Shown: piece by piece, positions 53,779 to 63,074 of the stretch
Layout: each line of letters begins with the position of its first letter
Position numbering within the stretch: position 1 is the first letter of the stretch
Source of the DNA: Candidatus Omnitrophota bacterium
GTDB taxonomy: Bacteria; Hinthialibacterota; Hinthialibacteria; OLB16
Direction of reading: 5' to 3'
Assembly: GCA_020632575.1 (NCBI GenBank)
Contig: JACKFH010000001.1
Span: 186,001-250,000 of the forward strand
Length of the DNA: 64,000 bases
Notes under the pieces: model-generated
What the model was told of the DNA's origin: nothing
Database searches by the model: none
What the model saw: only the letters and a program-made list of their open reading frames with translations
Translations under genes and position numbers: made by a program

Positions 53779-54124
53779 CCTTTGCCTACTTTCTCCCCCA
53801 CCTTGTGTTCCGCAGTTCGTTCGGTCTTTTGGTTGTCGACGTCTCAGACTTGACTCAAGAGACTTTTCTTATGCTCCCTTGATCAAGCATATCCATTTCC
53901 ATGCCTCAAGCTCAAGAGGAGTGGAAGGTTACGACGAAACCAATACTTAGAGTACCACAATTCTTAACATGAAGCAAACAATTGAGATTTCGATCATTGA
54001 CTCCGAATCAATCATGTCATTGGCGGGGGACGAGGCGGCGGGAAAGACTTGGGGACAGTGGGTCGCGGAGGTGGGTGTTGAGAAATGGGGAGGAGTTGGG
54101 TATATTCCTCCGTCCTACCCCGGT
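53779..54124. other. Intergenic region upstream of tRNA-Tyr
   Basis: No gene is supported here. Apart from the tRNA-Tyr promoter (54078-54106), it contains no repeats or hairpins that I could recognise. Confidence 0.55.
54078..54106 (+). promoter_or_regulatory. Predicted promoter of tRNA-Tyr
   Basis: TTGAGA (54078-54083) and TATATT (54101-54106), 17-bp spacer, both five of six to the sigma70 consensus. The tRNA 5' end is 19 bases beyond the -10. Confidence 0.6.
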
Positions 54125-54210
54125 GGGGGGATGCCCGAGTGGCTAAAGGGGACGGGCTGTAAACCCGTTGGCGTCAGCCTACATTGGTTCGAATCCAATT
54201 CCCCCCACCA
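54125..54210 (+). tRNA. tRNA-Tyr (anticodon GTA)
   Basis: A class II tRNA with a long variable arm. Acceptor stem GGGGGGA (54125-54131) with TCCCCCC (54200-54206), anticodon stem ACGGG/CCCGT with loop CTGTAAA, anticodon GTA at 54159-54161, variable arm TGGCGTCAGCC, T arm ATTGG/CCAAT around TTCGAAT. The 3' CCA is encoded (54208-54210), unlike the tRNA-Lys gene. Confidence 0.95.
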
Positions 54211-54431
54211 CCTATCTTCACGCCACGCTTTCCAGTGGATCCGATTCCTCGGACGGATGCAATAAAAATCAATAAACAACGCACGTCTTTTGCCCGGCTC
54301 GTAAAGAACGGAGTTTCAGGGAATGTTCTGGTGCACAATTTGGGAGCCGTTCGGGGCAAGCAATCCTGCCTCGACAAAAACCCGGCCGCCTTGCGGGTCG
54401 AATGTCGCCCGCTTTCACCCAATGGGTCGAA

Positions 54432-56285
54432 TCAGCGCCCCAAACCATCCTCCAACTCGTAGGCCTCCCCCTTATCCGCCTTCTCTTCCACTTCATCCAC
54501 CAAGGCGATGATTGTGCTCCCGGGTTTCGGATCTAATTCGCTGTCGGTGGCGAAGACTCGGAGTTCCTTGTTAGCGTTGATGAGGAAAAGGGGAACCGCC
54601 TCCCCTCCGTAATGGTCACCAAAAGCGGTGTAATCGAACTCCTCGGACAAGTTCGTCGATTTGATGATCGCTCCGCGGGCGAAACGCTTGCTCAGGTAGT
54701 CGTAATCGATCGCCTCACCGAAGAGGTACCGTCCTCTGAGATGTGCGGGAGAGAACTCTTCGTCCTTTTTCTTCTTTTTACCATGATCCGAGGGTCTCAA
54801 CTGAAACAAATCGCCTCGGTCGAAAATCTCATTGAAGTTGAGAACCGCCAGCGAATTGGCCTCGTCGTTGGAGGTCACCGCCAACATCTTTCCGATCCCA
54901 TCCAGATTCACACGATCGAACACCTCTTCAGAGAGACCGCTCCCGTAATAAGCCGCAAGATCTCTCATTTTGGCCCGTGACACTTCGGTCCGGTTCGTGT
55001 CCATCACCACCACATTAAAACCCTTGTTCTTGATCACCTGGGCGATCTCGAGCACCCAGGAATGGGCGCCGATGAATAGGATGCCTTGCGGATTCGACTG
55101 AGACACGCCCAACTTTCTCGCCAGCGCGGGGGCGGTGAGACCATAGATGGTGACTGTGCCGACAATCACAATGAAAGTCATCGGCACCAGCACCTCCGAT
55201 TGGTCGACCCCCACATCGCGGAGCCGCAGTGCGAAGATCGAGGAGACCGCGGCCGCCACGATTCCCCTCGGCGCCATCCAGGAAAGGAACAGTTTCTCCT
55301 TCGTGTCGAGCGAGGAGGCGAACGAGGAGAGAAAGACCGATGCGGGACGGGCGATCAGAACCAGGATGAAGAGGAACAAAAGACTGCTCAGGGTTAGGCT
55401 GGTGAGCACTTCGAGATCGAGTCTCGCCGACAGAACGATGAACAAGACCGAAATAATCAGGACGCTCAGGTTCTCTTTAAATTCGAGGATATGTCGGACG
55501 GTGGTGTGTTTTTGGTTCGCCATGACCACGCCCATAAGGGTGACCGCGAACAAGCCCGATTCGGATTGGAGAAGGTCGGAGAGTAGAAAAGCCCCGATCA
55601 CCATCGAAAGGGTCACCACCTCCTGGAGAAAATCCGGAATCCAAAAACGTCTCAGGAGAAAGACCAAGATCCAAGCGAAAAAGGCGCCGATCAAACCGCC
55701 GAGGAGAATCGTCTTCCCAATCGCGAGACCGACCATCGTTCCCGCTTCCTGGATCTCCCCCACTAGGATCGCCTCGAACACCAAAACCGCGAGCAGCGCC
55801 CCGATCGGGTCGATTGTGATTCCCTCCCATTTGAGGACATCCGCCACTTTCCCGACCGGTCGAATGTGACGTAGAAGCGGTCCGATCACAGTCGGACCGG
55901 TTACGACGAGAATCGCGCCCAGGAGCACGGAAATTGGCAAATTAAGTCCCAGGACAAAATGGGCCGCCGCCGAGGAGATTCCCCAAGTGACCGCCATTCC
56001 CACCGAGATCAGGGCGAACACCACACCGCCAATTTCGCGGAGTTCTTTCAATGAAAGAGTCAGCCCCCCCTCGAATAGGATCAACGCCACGCATATCGAA
56101 ACGAAGGGAAGCAAAAGGTCTCCCATCAGTTCATCCGGGTGGAGAAATCCTGTCACCGGTCCCGCGACGAAACCGAAGATCAAAAGGAAGAGGATCGAGG
56201 GAAACCGGAGTTTCCACGCCAACCACTGCGCGGAGATTCCGAGGATGACGATGGATGAGAGACTGACCAAGACATGTTCGGACAT
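54432..56285 (-). CDS. CPA-type sodium/proton antiporter with TrkA-N/RCK domain
   Basis: A 617-residue transporter. About 12 membrane segments with ALILFEGGLTLSLKELREIG, ILVVTGPTVIGPLLRHIRPV and EGITIDPIGALLAVLVFEAI (ion-site acidic residues) and MAPRGIVAAAVSSIFALRL place it in the cation:proton antiporter family. The C-terminal part ILFIGAHSWVLEIAQVIKNK, VVVMDTNRTEVSRAKMR is a Rossmann RCK/TrkA-N regulatory domain, with an unusual lysine-rich loop (HGKKKKKDEEFSPAH). It exchanges sodium or potassium for protons to control cytoplasmic pH. A hybrid kinase gene lies upstream on the same strand, 75 bases away. Confidence 0.9.
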   Translation of the reverse strand: MSEHVLVSLSSIVILGISAQWLAWKLRFPSILFLLIFGFVAGPVTGFLHPDELMGDLLLPFVSICVALILFEGGLTLSLKELREIGGVVFALISVGMAVTWGISSAAAHFVLGLNLPISVLLGAILVVTGPTVIGPLLRHIRPVGKVADVLKWEGITIDPIGALLAVLVFEAILVGEIQEAGTMVGLAIGKTILLGGLIGAFFAWILVFLLRRFWIPDFLQEVVTLSMVIGAFLLSDLLQSESGLFAVTLMGVVMANQKHTTVRHILEFKENLSVLIISVLFIVLSARLDLEVLTSLTLSSLLFLFILVLIARPASVFLSSFASSLDTKEKLFLSWMAPRGIVAAAVSSIFALRLRDVGVDQSEVLVPMTFIVIVGTVTIYGLTAPALARKLGVSQSNPQGILFIGAHSWVLEIAQVIKNKGFNVVVMDTNRTEVSRAKMRDLAAYYGSGLSEEVFDRVNLDGIGKMLAVTSNDEANSLAVLNFNEIFDRGDLFQLRPSDHGKKKKKDEEFSPAHLRGRYLFGEAIDYDYLSKRFARGAIIKSTNLSEEFDYTAFGDHYGGEAVPLFLINANKELRVFATDSELDPKPGSTIIALVDEVEEKADKGEAYELEDGLGR

Positions 56286-56360
56286 GCCTCCGAGTCTAGC
56301 GGAATCCCCGTCAACTGGGATGGGAGGGGGGCAATCGCGGTCGTTTCATCTTGGACTCGA

Positions 56361-59300
56361 TCACGCGTCCAGGGTTTGACGGACGATGGTCGCAAGTTCG
56401 CGCATCGAGAAGGGTTTCTGGATAAACTTCACTCCATCCTCCAAAACACCCCGGTTGGCAATCAGATCCGCCGTGTATCCCGACATGAACAAAACCTTCA
56501 GATCATCGGGCATGAGATCACGCAACTTTTGCGACAAATCTCGACCGTTCATCTCCGGCATCACGACATCGGTGATGAGCAATTGGATCGCCGAGTGGTT
56601 TTCATTCGCCAATTGGAGTGCTTCGCGCGGGCCTCGTGCTTTAAGAACTCGATATCCCAGACCTTCCAGGATTCTGGTTCCGAGTTGAAGGACCGCCTCC
56701 TCATCCTCCACGATCAAAATCGTCTCATTCCCACCGCTGAGCGGTTCAGGACTCGAGTCCGACGATCTATCTTCCATTGGGACTTCGCAGCGGGGGAGGT
56801 AAATGGCGAAGGTGGTTCCGTGCCCCGGTTCGCTATAGACATTGATGAACCCCTCATTCTGTTTGACGATGCCATAGACCGTGGCGAGGCCGAGGCCAGT
56901 CCCTTCGCCGATCGGTTTGGTCGAGAAGAAGGGTTCGAAGACATGCTCCAAGGTCTCCTTGTCCATGCCGCATCCGTCATCGCTGACCGATATCCGGACG
57001 AATTCCCCCGGCGACGCTCCTGTGTGGTCGTGACAGTATTCTTCGTCAAAGGTTTTGTTCCCGGTTTCGATGGTCACTTTGCCCACACCGGCGATCGCGT
57101 CACGGGAGTTGACTACGAGGTTGGCTAGAATTTGATCGACCTGAGTCGGGTCGACTTTGATCCTCCACAGGCTCGCACCGGGCATCCAAGCCAGGTTAAT
57201 GTCCTCTCCAATGAGGCGGCGAAGCATTTTCAGAAGATCCGATATCTTGTCGTTCAGGTCGAGGACAACTGGGCTGATGGCTTGTTTTCTTGCGAAAGCC
57301 AGGAGTTGACGGGTTAAGTTGGCTGAGCGTTGAGCCGCTTGATGAATCTCCATGAAATCCTTTTTATAGGGGGAATCGGGATCGATTCCCTCAAGGGCCA
57401 AATCCGTATACCCCAAGATTGCTTGAAGCATGTTGTTGAAATCGTGGGCCACGCCGCCCGCCAGCCGGCCCACCGCCTCCAGTTTTTGGGCCTGGAGCAA
57501 CTGCCCCTGGAGATTCTCTTTTTCTTCCTCGATTTTCCGACGCTCGTTTTGGGCGAGCGCTAAGGCGATCAGATGTGCGACCGCCTGAGCGAAGAGTCGG
57601 TGCTCGGGAAGCCAGGTAATTTTCTCTCCGACATGCTCGAAACATAGAACTCCCTCAAGGGTTCCATAAAGCCGAATCGGAACATCGAGCATCGACGCAA
57701 TTCCCAGGGGTTTCAGATAATCGTCCGCGAAATCGCATGTTCGAGGATCCGCTAAGGCATCGTCCGCCACGATGGTCTCTTCCTGGATCAGGCTTTTGAA
57801 ATAGTTCGGAAAAATCTCCCTGTTGAGGACCTGCCCCGAGCTGTGGCGATTCGGTGTCCGCTCATAGAGATCCGAACACCGAATGGTTATTGCCTCTTCG
57901 TCGATTCTCCAAAGACTGACTCGTTCCACGTGTTGGTGTTGAGCCGCGACCTCGAGGAGGTGGCGGATGGCCGTCTCGAGATGCTCTCCCCAGAAGAGGT
58001 CGCTTCTAATCAGCGAGGCGAGAGTTTCCTGCTGAGCGAGAAGACGATCGCGACGCCGAGTGGCGAGGTCCTCCGATTGCTTGCGCGCCGTGATGTCCAT
58101 CGAGAGAATGAAAAGACCCTCAGGAACCGGTTGAACGCTCAATTCGAACCAGGCGCTTGTCCCGTCCGGATAGAAAAACTCATTCTCCATGAGGAGGGAA
58201 GTGCGCCCCTCCATACACTCCTTAAGGCGTTCGAACAACTCGGTTCGATCAATGCCCGGAAAGACCTCCAGCATGCAGTTTCCCAACAGATCCTCCCTTT
58301 GCATGCGGGCATGTTGGGCTACGGTATGATTGACATAGACATAATTCCATTCGAAATCGACGATCTGACAACCCTCCAACATATTGTCCAACGTCCGATG
58401 GTGCCGCTTGACACTCTCCCGCAACTCCGCCTGATGCCGTCGTTCCTCGGATTGATCGCGGAAGACCAGAACCACTCCGGTTATCTCGCCTTCCTCGTTC
58501 CGAATCGGCGCGCCGCTGTCGGCAATGGGATGCTCTTCTCCACCTCGGTCAATTAACAAGGTGTGGTTGGCCAATCCCACCACGTTCCCCTCTCGGACGA
58601 CTCGACGGACAGGGTTTTCAACAATCTCACGCGTCTCTTCGTTGACGATACGAAAGACTTCTTCGAGAGGTTTTTGGCGACCCTCCTTCTGGGTCCATCC
58701 CGTGAGTGCCTCGGCCACCGGGTTGAGGAATTCGATCGCACCGTTCGCGTCAGTGGCGATCACTCCATCGCCAACGCTCATCAATGTCGTACGGAATCTC
58801 GTTTCGCTTCGACGCCGCGCGCGTTCGGCTCTCATCTGGGCTCGGTAGTGCTTTTTGAGTTCATACTGCCGGATCATCGCCGCCACCATGATCGCCGCGA
58901 GGACCAAACCGAAGATCGAACCCAGAATGAACAGCGAAAAATGGCGCCAACTACCCAACGCCTCCTCCACATCCACCTTCGCAATCATGAACCAATTCGA
59001 ATCGGGGATCGGCTCCAGCGCCGATAGAACTCTCACGCCGCGGTAATCGGTTCCCTCCACGACTCCGGTCTTGCCTTTGACCGCCATGACCGCTGGGACA
59101 TCCTCTTGGGTGAGCGGTATTTGGAGCCGTAAAGCGAGATTTCGGCGGTATCGAACTTCATTCAGAAACAACACATGATCGTCTTCCCGACGCACGATGA
59201 GGGTCTCCGCGCTTTCGGTCGGGACCGGCCAGGATTGAAGCAACGGATAGAGGAATTCGCTGGCGTCATTCTGAAGTACGATCGCCCCCACCGGTTCGGT

Positions 59301-59810
59301 GGCGCCCCCGACCTCCGCGTAAAATGGGGCGATAGCGTCGATATTAGGACCGTATCCTCCCGATTCGTTGTGAATATCGGTCAGGACTGGTTCACCCGTT
59401 TGCAAAGCTCTCTCAAGATCGCGTTGAACTTTGTCATTCAATTTCCCCGTTCGGTTTATGAGGCTGAAAAGGATGTCTCCATCGGGTGCCACCACCATGA
59501 CGTCGCTGTAACCGTCGTGACTACTCAATCGATCGAAGAGGTTTTGGAATCTTTCCATGCCGGACTCCCGAAAGTCCAAAATCCTTTTTCCAAAACCCTC
59601 CCTGTCCGTCAATTCGGAGGCCTCATCCAGCCGCTCCGCCCGCCAATCCTTGATTTGGCTGACCTTCAATCGTGCGATGGCCTGAAGATTGGTGGCCGCT
59701 TCTCGCCAAGCGTGACTTCGTTCATATTGGTGGAAAGCGACACCCAGACCGACCAAAAGGGCCACCACGATGATCCACCCCAAAAGCCACCACCGCCGAC
59801 TCGCTTTCAA
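56361..59810 (-). CDS. Hybrid sensor histidine kinase with response-regulator domain
   Basis: A 1149-residue membrane kinase. Two membrane helices (about residues 9-26 and 293-313) bracket an extracytoplasmic dCache-like sensor (DGYSDVMVVAPDGDILFSLI, NWFMIAKVDVEEAL). Then come two PAS domains (about 335-455 and 465-580; VGDGVIATDANGAIEFLNPV is typical), a GAF domain (about 600-770), HisKA with the phosphohistidine in GGVAHDFNNMLQAILGYT, HATPase_c (FVRISVSDDGCGMDKETLEH, PIGEGTGLGLATVYGIVKQN) and a C-terminal receiver with LLITDVVMPEMNG. No output regulator is adjacent, so the receiver may pass phosphate to a separate phosphotransfer protein. Confidence 0.93.
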   Translation of the reverse strand: MKASRRWWLLGWIIVVALLVGLGVAFHQYERSHAWREAATNLQAIARLKVSQIKDWRAERLDEASELTDREGFGKRILDFRESGMERFQNLFDRLSSHDGYSDVMVVAPDGDILFSLINRTGKLNDKVQRDLERALQTGEPVLTDIHNESGGYGPNIDAIAPFYAEVGGATEPVGAIVLQNDASEFLYPLLQSWPVPTESAETLIVRREDDHVLFLNEVRYRRNLALRLQIPLTQEDVPAVMAVKGKTGVVEGTDYRGVRVLSALEPIPDSNWFMIAKVDVEEALGSWRHFSLFILGSIFGLVLAAIMVAAMIRQYELKKHYRAQMRAERARRRSETRFRTTLMSVGDGVIATDANGAIEFLNPVAEALTGWTQKEGRQKPLEEVFRIVNEETREIVENPVRRVVREGNVVGLANHTLLIDRGGEEHPIADSGAPIRNEEGEITGVVLVFRDQSEERRHQAELRESVKRHHRTLDNMLEGCQIVDFEWNYVYVNHTVAQHARMQREDLLGNCMLEVFPGIDRTELFERLKECMEGRTSLLMENEFFYPDGTSAWFELSVQPVPEGLFILSMDITARKQSEDLATRRRDRLLAQQETLASLIRSDLFWGEHLETAIRHLLEVAAQHQHVERVSLWRIDEEAITIRCSDLYERTPNRHSSGQVLNREIFPNYFKSLIQEETIVADDALADPRTCDFADDYLKPLGIASMLDVPIRLYGTLEGVLCFEHVGEKITWLPEHRLFAQAVAHLIALALAQNERRKIEEEKENLQGQLLQAQKLEAVGRLAGGVAHDFNNMLQAILGYTDLALEGIDPDSPYKKDFMEIHQAAQRSANLTRQLLAFARKQAISPVVLDLNDKISDLLKMLRRLIGEDINLAWMPGASLWRIKVDPTQVDQILANLVVNSRDAIAGVGKVTIETGNKTFDEEYCHDHTGASPGEFVRISVSDDGCGMDKETLEHVFEPFFSTKPIGEGTGLGLATVYGIVKQNEGFINVYSEPGHGTTFAIYLPRCEVPMEDRSSDSSPEPLSGGNETILIVEDEEAVLQLGTRILEGLGYRVLKARGPREALQLANENHSAIQLLITDVVMPEMNGRDLSQKLRDLMPDDLKVLFMSGYTADLIANRGVLEDGVKFIQKPFSMRELATIVRQTLDA

Positions 59811-60061
59811 ATGGTTTCCTCCGATGTCTCGAACCGCCTATCGCTTCGACCTGTTAACTCGGATTGTCACTCCTTAGATAATCGAGTGGGAAAAGTCTTA
59901 TTGGTATAATATCTCGGAAATGCATAATTTCAAGATCTCACCCGCTTCCCGACCGGATTCGAAAAGGTTGAGATTGGAGGAGAGGGAGAATAAACTCTAG
60001 ACTTTTAACGCAACAAAATCAGTCGGTTAGGATAATTTAACAAGGAGTCCTGTCCCCCCCA

Positions 60062-60439
60062 TTATCCGGCGACACTTGCGAGAACCACCACATACCCATC
60101 CGGATCCCGCACCCAAAACTCCCGATGGTTCGCTCGGTCGTTGACAAAAGGAGGGTGAAGAACCTCCGCCTTCATTTCCTCAGCCCGGTCGAACGCGGCG
60201 TCGATATCGTCAACCTGGAACCATAGGAGAACTCCATTGCCAAAGGGTTTGGAATTCGGATCGCCCAGATGCGGATGCTCATGGGCGTCCCAATCATGGA
60301 GCTGCAAAACGATCCTCCCATCCCGGACAATCCGTTCGTACTCTTTTCCGCCATGGCCGCTTCGGCAACCGAGAAGTTTCTGATACCAAGCGCTGCTGGC
60401 TTCAACATCGGAGACCGCGATGAGGGGTTGGGGTTGCAT
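60062..60439 (-). CDS. VOC/glyoxalase-family protein
   Basis: A 125-residue single-domain member of the vicinal-oxygen-chelate fold: PLIAVSDVEASSAWYQKLLG, VLLWFQVDDIDAAFDRAEEM and FWVRDPDGYVVVLAS, the paired beta-alpha-beta-beta-beta modules with metal histidines. The family includes glyoxalase I, fosfomycin-resistance enzymes and dioxygenases; no specific role can be assigned. It is separate from the flanking hybrid kinase and DUF1080 genes. Confidence 0.85.
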   Translation of the reverse strand: MQPQPLIAVSDVEASSAWYQKLLGCRSGHGGKEYERIVRDGRIVLQLHDWDAHEHPHLGDPNSKPFGNGVLLWFQVDDIDAAFDRAEEMKAEVLHPPFVNDRANHREFWVRDPDGYVVVLASVAG

Positions 60440-60645
60440 AAGAGTCCTCCCGTTCCGAAATGCGCCGAAGCATCGATCACGAGATTGACCGCTTCATCTT
60501 CGATTGGAGAGCGGTCCGCCTCGAGGTCGTGACCGAGAGTATCAGCAATTCTCTGGACCCGGCCGTTCGCCCCTGATTTGGAAGATGCTATTTGGTCGAC
60601 AGGGCAACCACCGCATTCACTGGGGGAATTGACCAACCCGCTTGC

Positions 60646-61374
60646 TCATTCACGGGTCGAACTGTCCAGCCGTTTGATCTGGATGTCCTTGAATTGAACC
60701 GTCATCTCCGGACCGCTGTGAAGCTGCAACGCCAGAATGCCGGAAAAGTCCTGTTGGGCGGGATCAAGGTCCTCCACCTCCGCGGCGATGCGTCCATCCA
60801 CGTTCAACACAAGGTGCGGACCTCGGCAAACCAGATGATACTCATGCCATTGGTCGAGTTGAAACCAGGGCTCGCCAGTCGCCTCCTCAATGATCTCAGT
60901 GGATTTCTCACCCTCCCGATCGAATACCGTTTTCTCCCCACGCCACGCCAATGTGTGACGACCGAATTCGTCATAGAGACGCACCAACCAATCCGTCTCG
61001 GTGTTGTTATCCACTTGATATCCACGACAGTCGTTCGGGATCTCCCCATCGAACATTTCACTGCGGAATTGGAAACCGCCGTTCACTTTGTTAGGGCTCA
61101 AAATACGGTGTTGCAGTTTAAGTTCGAAGTCGCCGAGTTGGCCCCCCTCCCAGACCAGGTAGTGATTGCGTTCCGCGGGAAGGTCCGCGGTGCTCTTTGC
61201 GGTGATGGCCTCATCTTCAACCGACCAGAACCGACCGTCGGCGGCTTTCCAGCCATTCAGTGTTTTCCCATCAAAGATGGATTCAAAACCGGAATCCGGT
61301 TCCGCGGCCGCCTGGGTCACCGGGAAGAAGGCGAGGAAAGAACAGACGATCAAAAAGTAGGAATTAAATTTCAT
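60646..61374 (-). CDS. Secreted DUF1080 protein
   Basis: A 242-residue protein: signal peptide MKFNSYFLIVCSFLAFFPVT followed by DUF1080 landmarks FESIFDGKTLNGWKAADGRF, WSVEDEAITAKSTADLPAER, NGGFQFRSEMFDGEIPND, QWHEYHLVCRGPHLVLNVDG and FKDIQIKRLDSSTRE. It matches the canonical DUF1080 layout more closely than the 6562-7260 copy (fuller FDG and NGW motifs). Expected to act on sugar derivatives or bind them in the periplasm. Confidence 0.9.
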   Translation of the reverse strand: MKFNSYFLIVCSFLAFFPVTQAAAEPDSGFESIFDGKTLNGWKAADGRFWSVEDEAITAKSTADLPAERNHYLVWEGGQLGDFELKLQHRILSPNKVNGGFQFRSEMFDGEIPNDCRGYQVDNNTETDWLVRLYDEFGRHTLAWRGEKTVFDREGEKSTEIIEEATGEPWFQLDQWHEYHLVCRGPHLVLNVDGRIAAEVEDLDPAQQDFSGILALQLHSGPEMTVQFKDIQIKRLDSSTRE

Positions 61375-61570
61375 GGTTTGGACCTTTCAATGTGACAAGC
61401 GAATCGGTAGCAGGCGAGACCTGATCGCCGGCTGATCGGCGCTCCCATCGGAAATCAAATCCTACCTCTCCCCTGAACAGGGTCAATCCAATCGGAGCTG
61501 AGCCAAATAGAACCCAACCAGAATTCGAGATACCATGCTCCCTTACCACGCGAAGGAGCAACCGCCACGT

Positions 61571-63022
61571 ATGACCGATCAACCCGTTTCCATCATTGTC
61601 CTGGGCGCCTCGGGAGACCTCGCCCGAAAAAAAATCTTTCCCGCGCTCTTCGCCTTGTATTGCCAGAAACACCTCCCGGATAGGTTTCACATTGTCGGGT
61701 TCGCACGGACCGAGATGGATCAGGAGGAGTTTCGGAACAAGATCATCGAGAACTTGACCTGCCGCTATTCCCCCGGGGAATCCTGCGGACAGAGGATGGA
61801 GGAATTCCTGGCCCGGTGCGAGTATTTCTCCGGCGAGTACGATTCCCAGGATTCCTTTCTCTCACTCGGCCAGCGGCTGAGCGAGATCGAGAACCATCGG
61901 GAGACGAATCGTCTGTTCTATATGGCCATCCCGCCGTTCGTTTTCCTTGGAGTCTCGCGCGCTCTCAAATCCGCCGGTTTGATTTCCCCGCCTGGGAGCA
62001 ACCCCTGGTCGCGCGCGGTCATCGAAAAACCCTTTGGATCGGATCGGGATTCCTCGGACAAACTGGTCAATGAAATGGCCGAGGTCTTCGCCGAGGATCA
62101 GACCTACCGCATCGATCATTACCTTGGCAAAGAGGTGGTGCAAAACCTGATGGTTCTCCGGTTCGCGAACCTCGTCTTCGACCCGATCTGGAATCGATCC
62201 TACATCGACAATATCCAGATCACCTGGATGGAGGACATCGGCACAGAGGGGCGCGCCGGTTATTTCGACCAATACGGCATCATCCGCGATGTCATGCAGA
62301 ACCACCTGCTCCAGATGATGGCTCTGGTCGCTATGGAACCCCCGATCAGCCTCAACGCCCAGGATGTCCGGGATGAAAAAGTGAAAGTGCTGCGGGCCGC
62401 GCCCCCGCTTGAACTGAAAGATCTGGTGGTGGCCCAATACACCGCCTCCAATGGTCATGAGGGTTACCTCGAGGAAAAGGGCGTGCCCGAGGGATCGATC
62501 GCCCCCACCTTCGCCGCGGCGGTCATTCAAGTGAAGAATCGCCGCTGGGATGGCGTCCCTTTCCTCATTCGAGCCGGAAAAGGACTCGACCGTAAGTTCG
62601 CTGAAATTCGGATTCAGTTCCGCCCCGTCCCGGGGAATACCTTTTGCGATCCTGGAACGGTTCTCGACCCCAACGAACTCGTCATCCGAGTTCAACCGGA
62701 TGAGTCGGTCTCCTATCGAATCATGAACAAAGTGCCCGGGCTCGAGATGGATCTGAAGGAGACAGATCTTAATCTCTCTTACCAAGCCGCCTTCGAAAAG
62801 GAAATTCCAGAAGCCTACGAATCGCTGATTCTGGATGTGCTGGAGGATGACCAGAGTTTGTTTATTCGCGCCGACGAGCTTGCCGCCGCTTGGGATATCT
62901 TCACTCCCGCACTGCAACAACTCGAACGCGAGAACGTGAAGCCTGAAACCTATCCCTTTAAAAGTCCCGGTCCGGAGGCGGCGAACCGGCTGGCTCAAGA
63001 ATATGGGGTCAAATGGAAATAG
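61571..63022 (+). CDS. zwf: Glucose-6-phosphate 1-dehydrogenase
   Basis: First enzyme of the oxidative pentose phosphate pathway, making NADPH. From ATG 61571 (AAGGAG at 61553-61558) it has 483 residues with IIVLGASGDLARKKIFPALF, VIEKPFGSDRDSSDKLVNEM, the substrate-binding RIDHYLGKEVVQNLMVLRFA and GYFDQYGIIRDVMQNHLLQM. A longer start at 61535 has no Shine-Dalgarno sequence and adds 12 unrelated residues. The zwf partners gnd and pgl are not in this window. Confidence 0.96.
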   Translation: MTDQPVSIIVLGASGDLARKKIFPALFALYCQKHLPDRFHIVGFARTEMDQEEFRNKIIENLTCRYSPGESCGQRMEEFLARCEYFSGEYDSQDSFLSLGQRLSEIENHRETNRLFYMAIPPFVFLGVSRALKSAGLISPPGSNPWSRAVIEKPFGSDRDSSDKLVNEMAEVFAEDQTYRIDHYLGKEVVQNLMVLRFANLVFDPIWNRSYIDNIQITWMEDIGTEGRAGYFDQYGIIRDVMQNHLLQMMALVAMEPPISLNAQDVRDEKVKVLRAAPPLELKDLVVAQYTASNGHEGYLEEKGVPEGSIAPTFAAAVIQVKNRRWDGVPFLIRAGKGLDRKFAEIRIQFRPVPGNTFCDPGTVLDPNELVIRVQPDESVSYRIMNKVPGLEMDLKETDLNLSYQAAFEKEIPEAYESLILDVLEDDQSLFIRADELAAAWDIFTPALQQLERENVKPETYPFKSPGPEAANRLAQEYGVKWK

Positions 63023-63074
63023 GTTCAGTCCCTGAGATTGTCCCCATCCGTCCCTTTACCTATGATCCCTGCCC

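Noticed and set aside
61862..62998. Minus-strand frame of 378 codons opposite zwf
   Set aside because: Shadow of zwf, no recognisable motifs.
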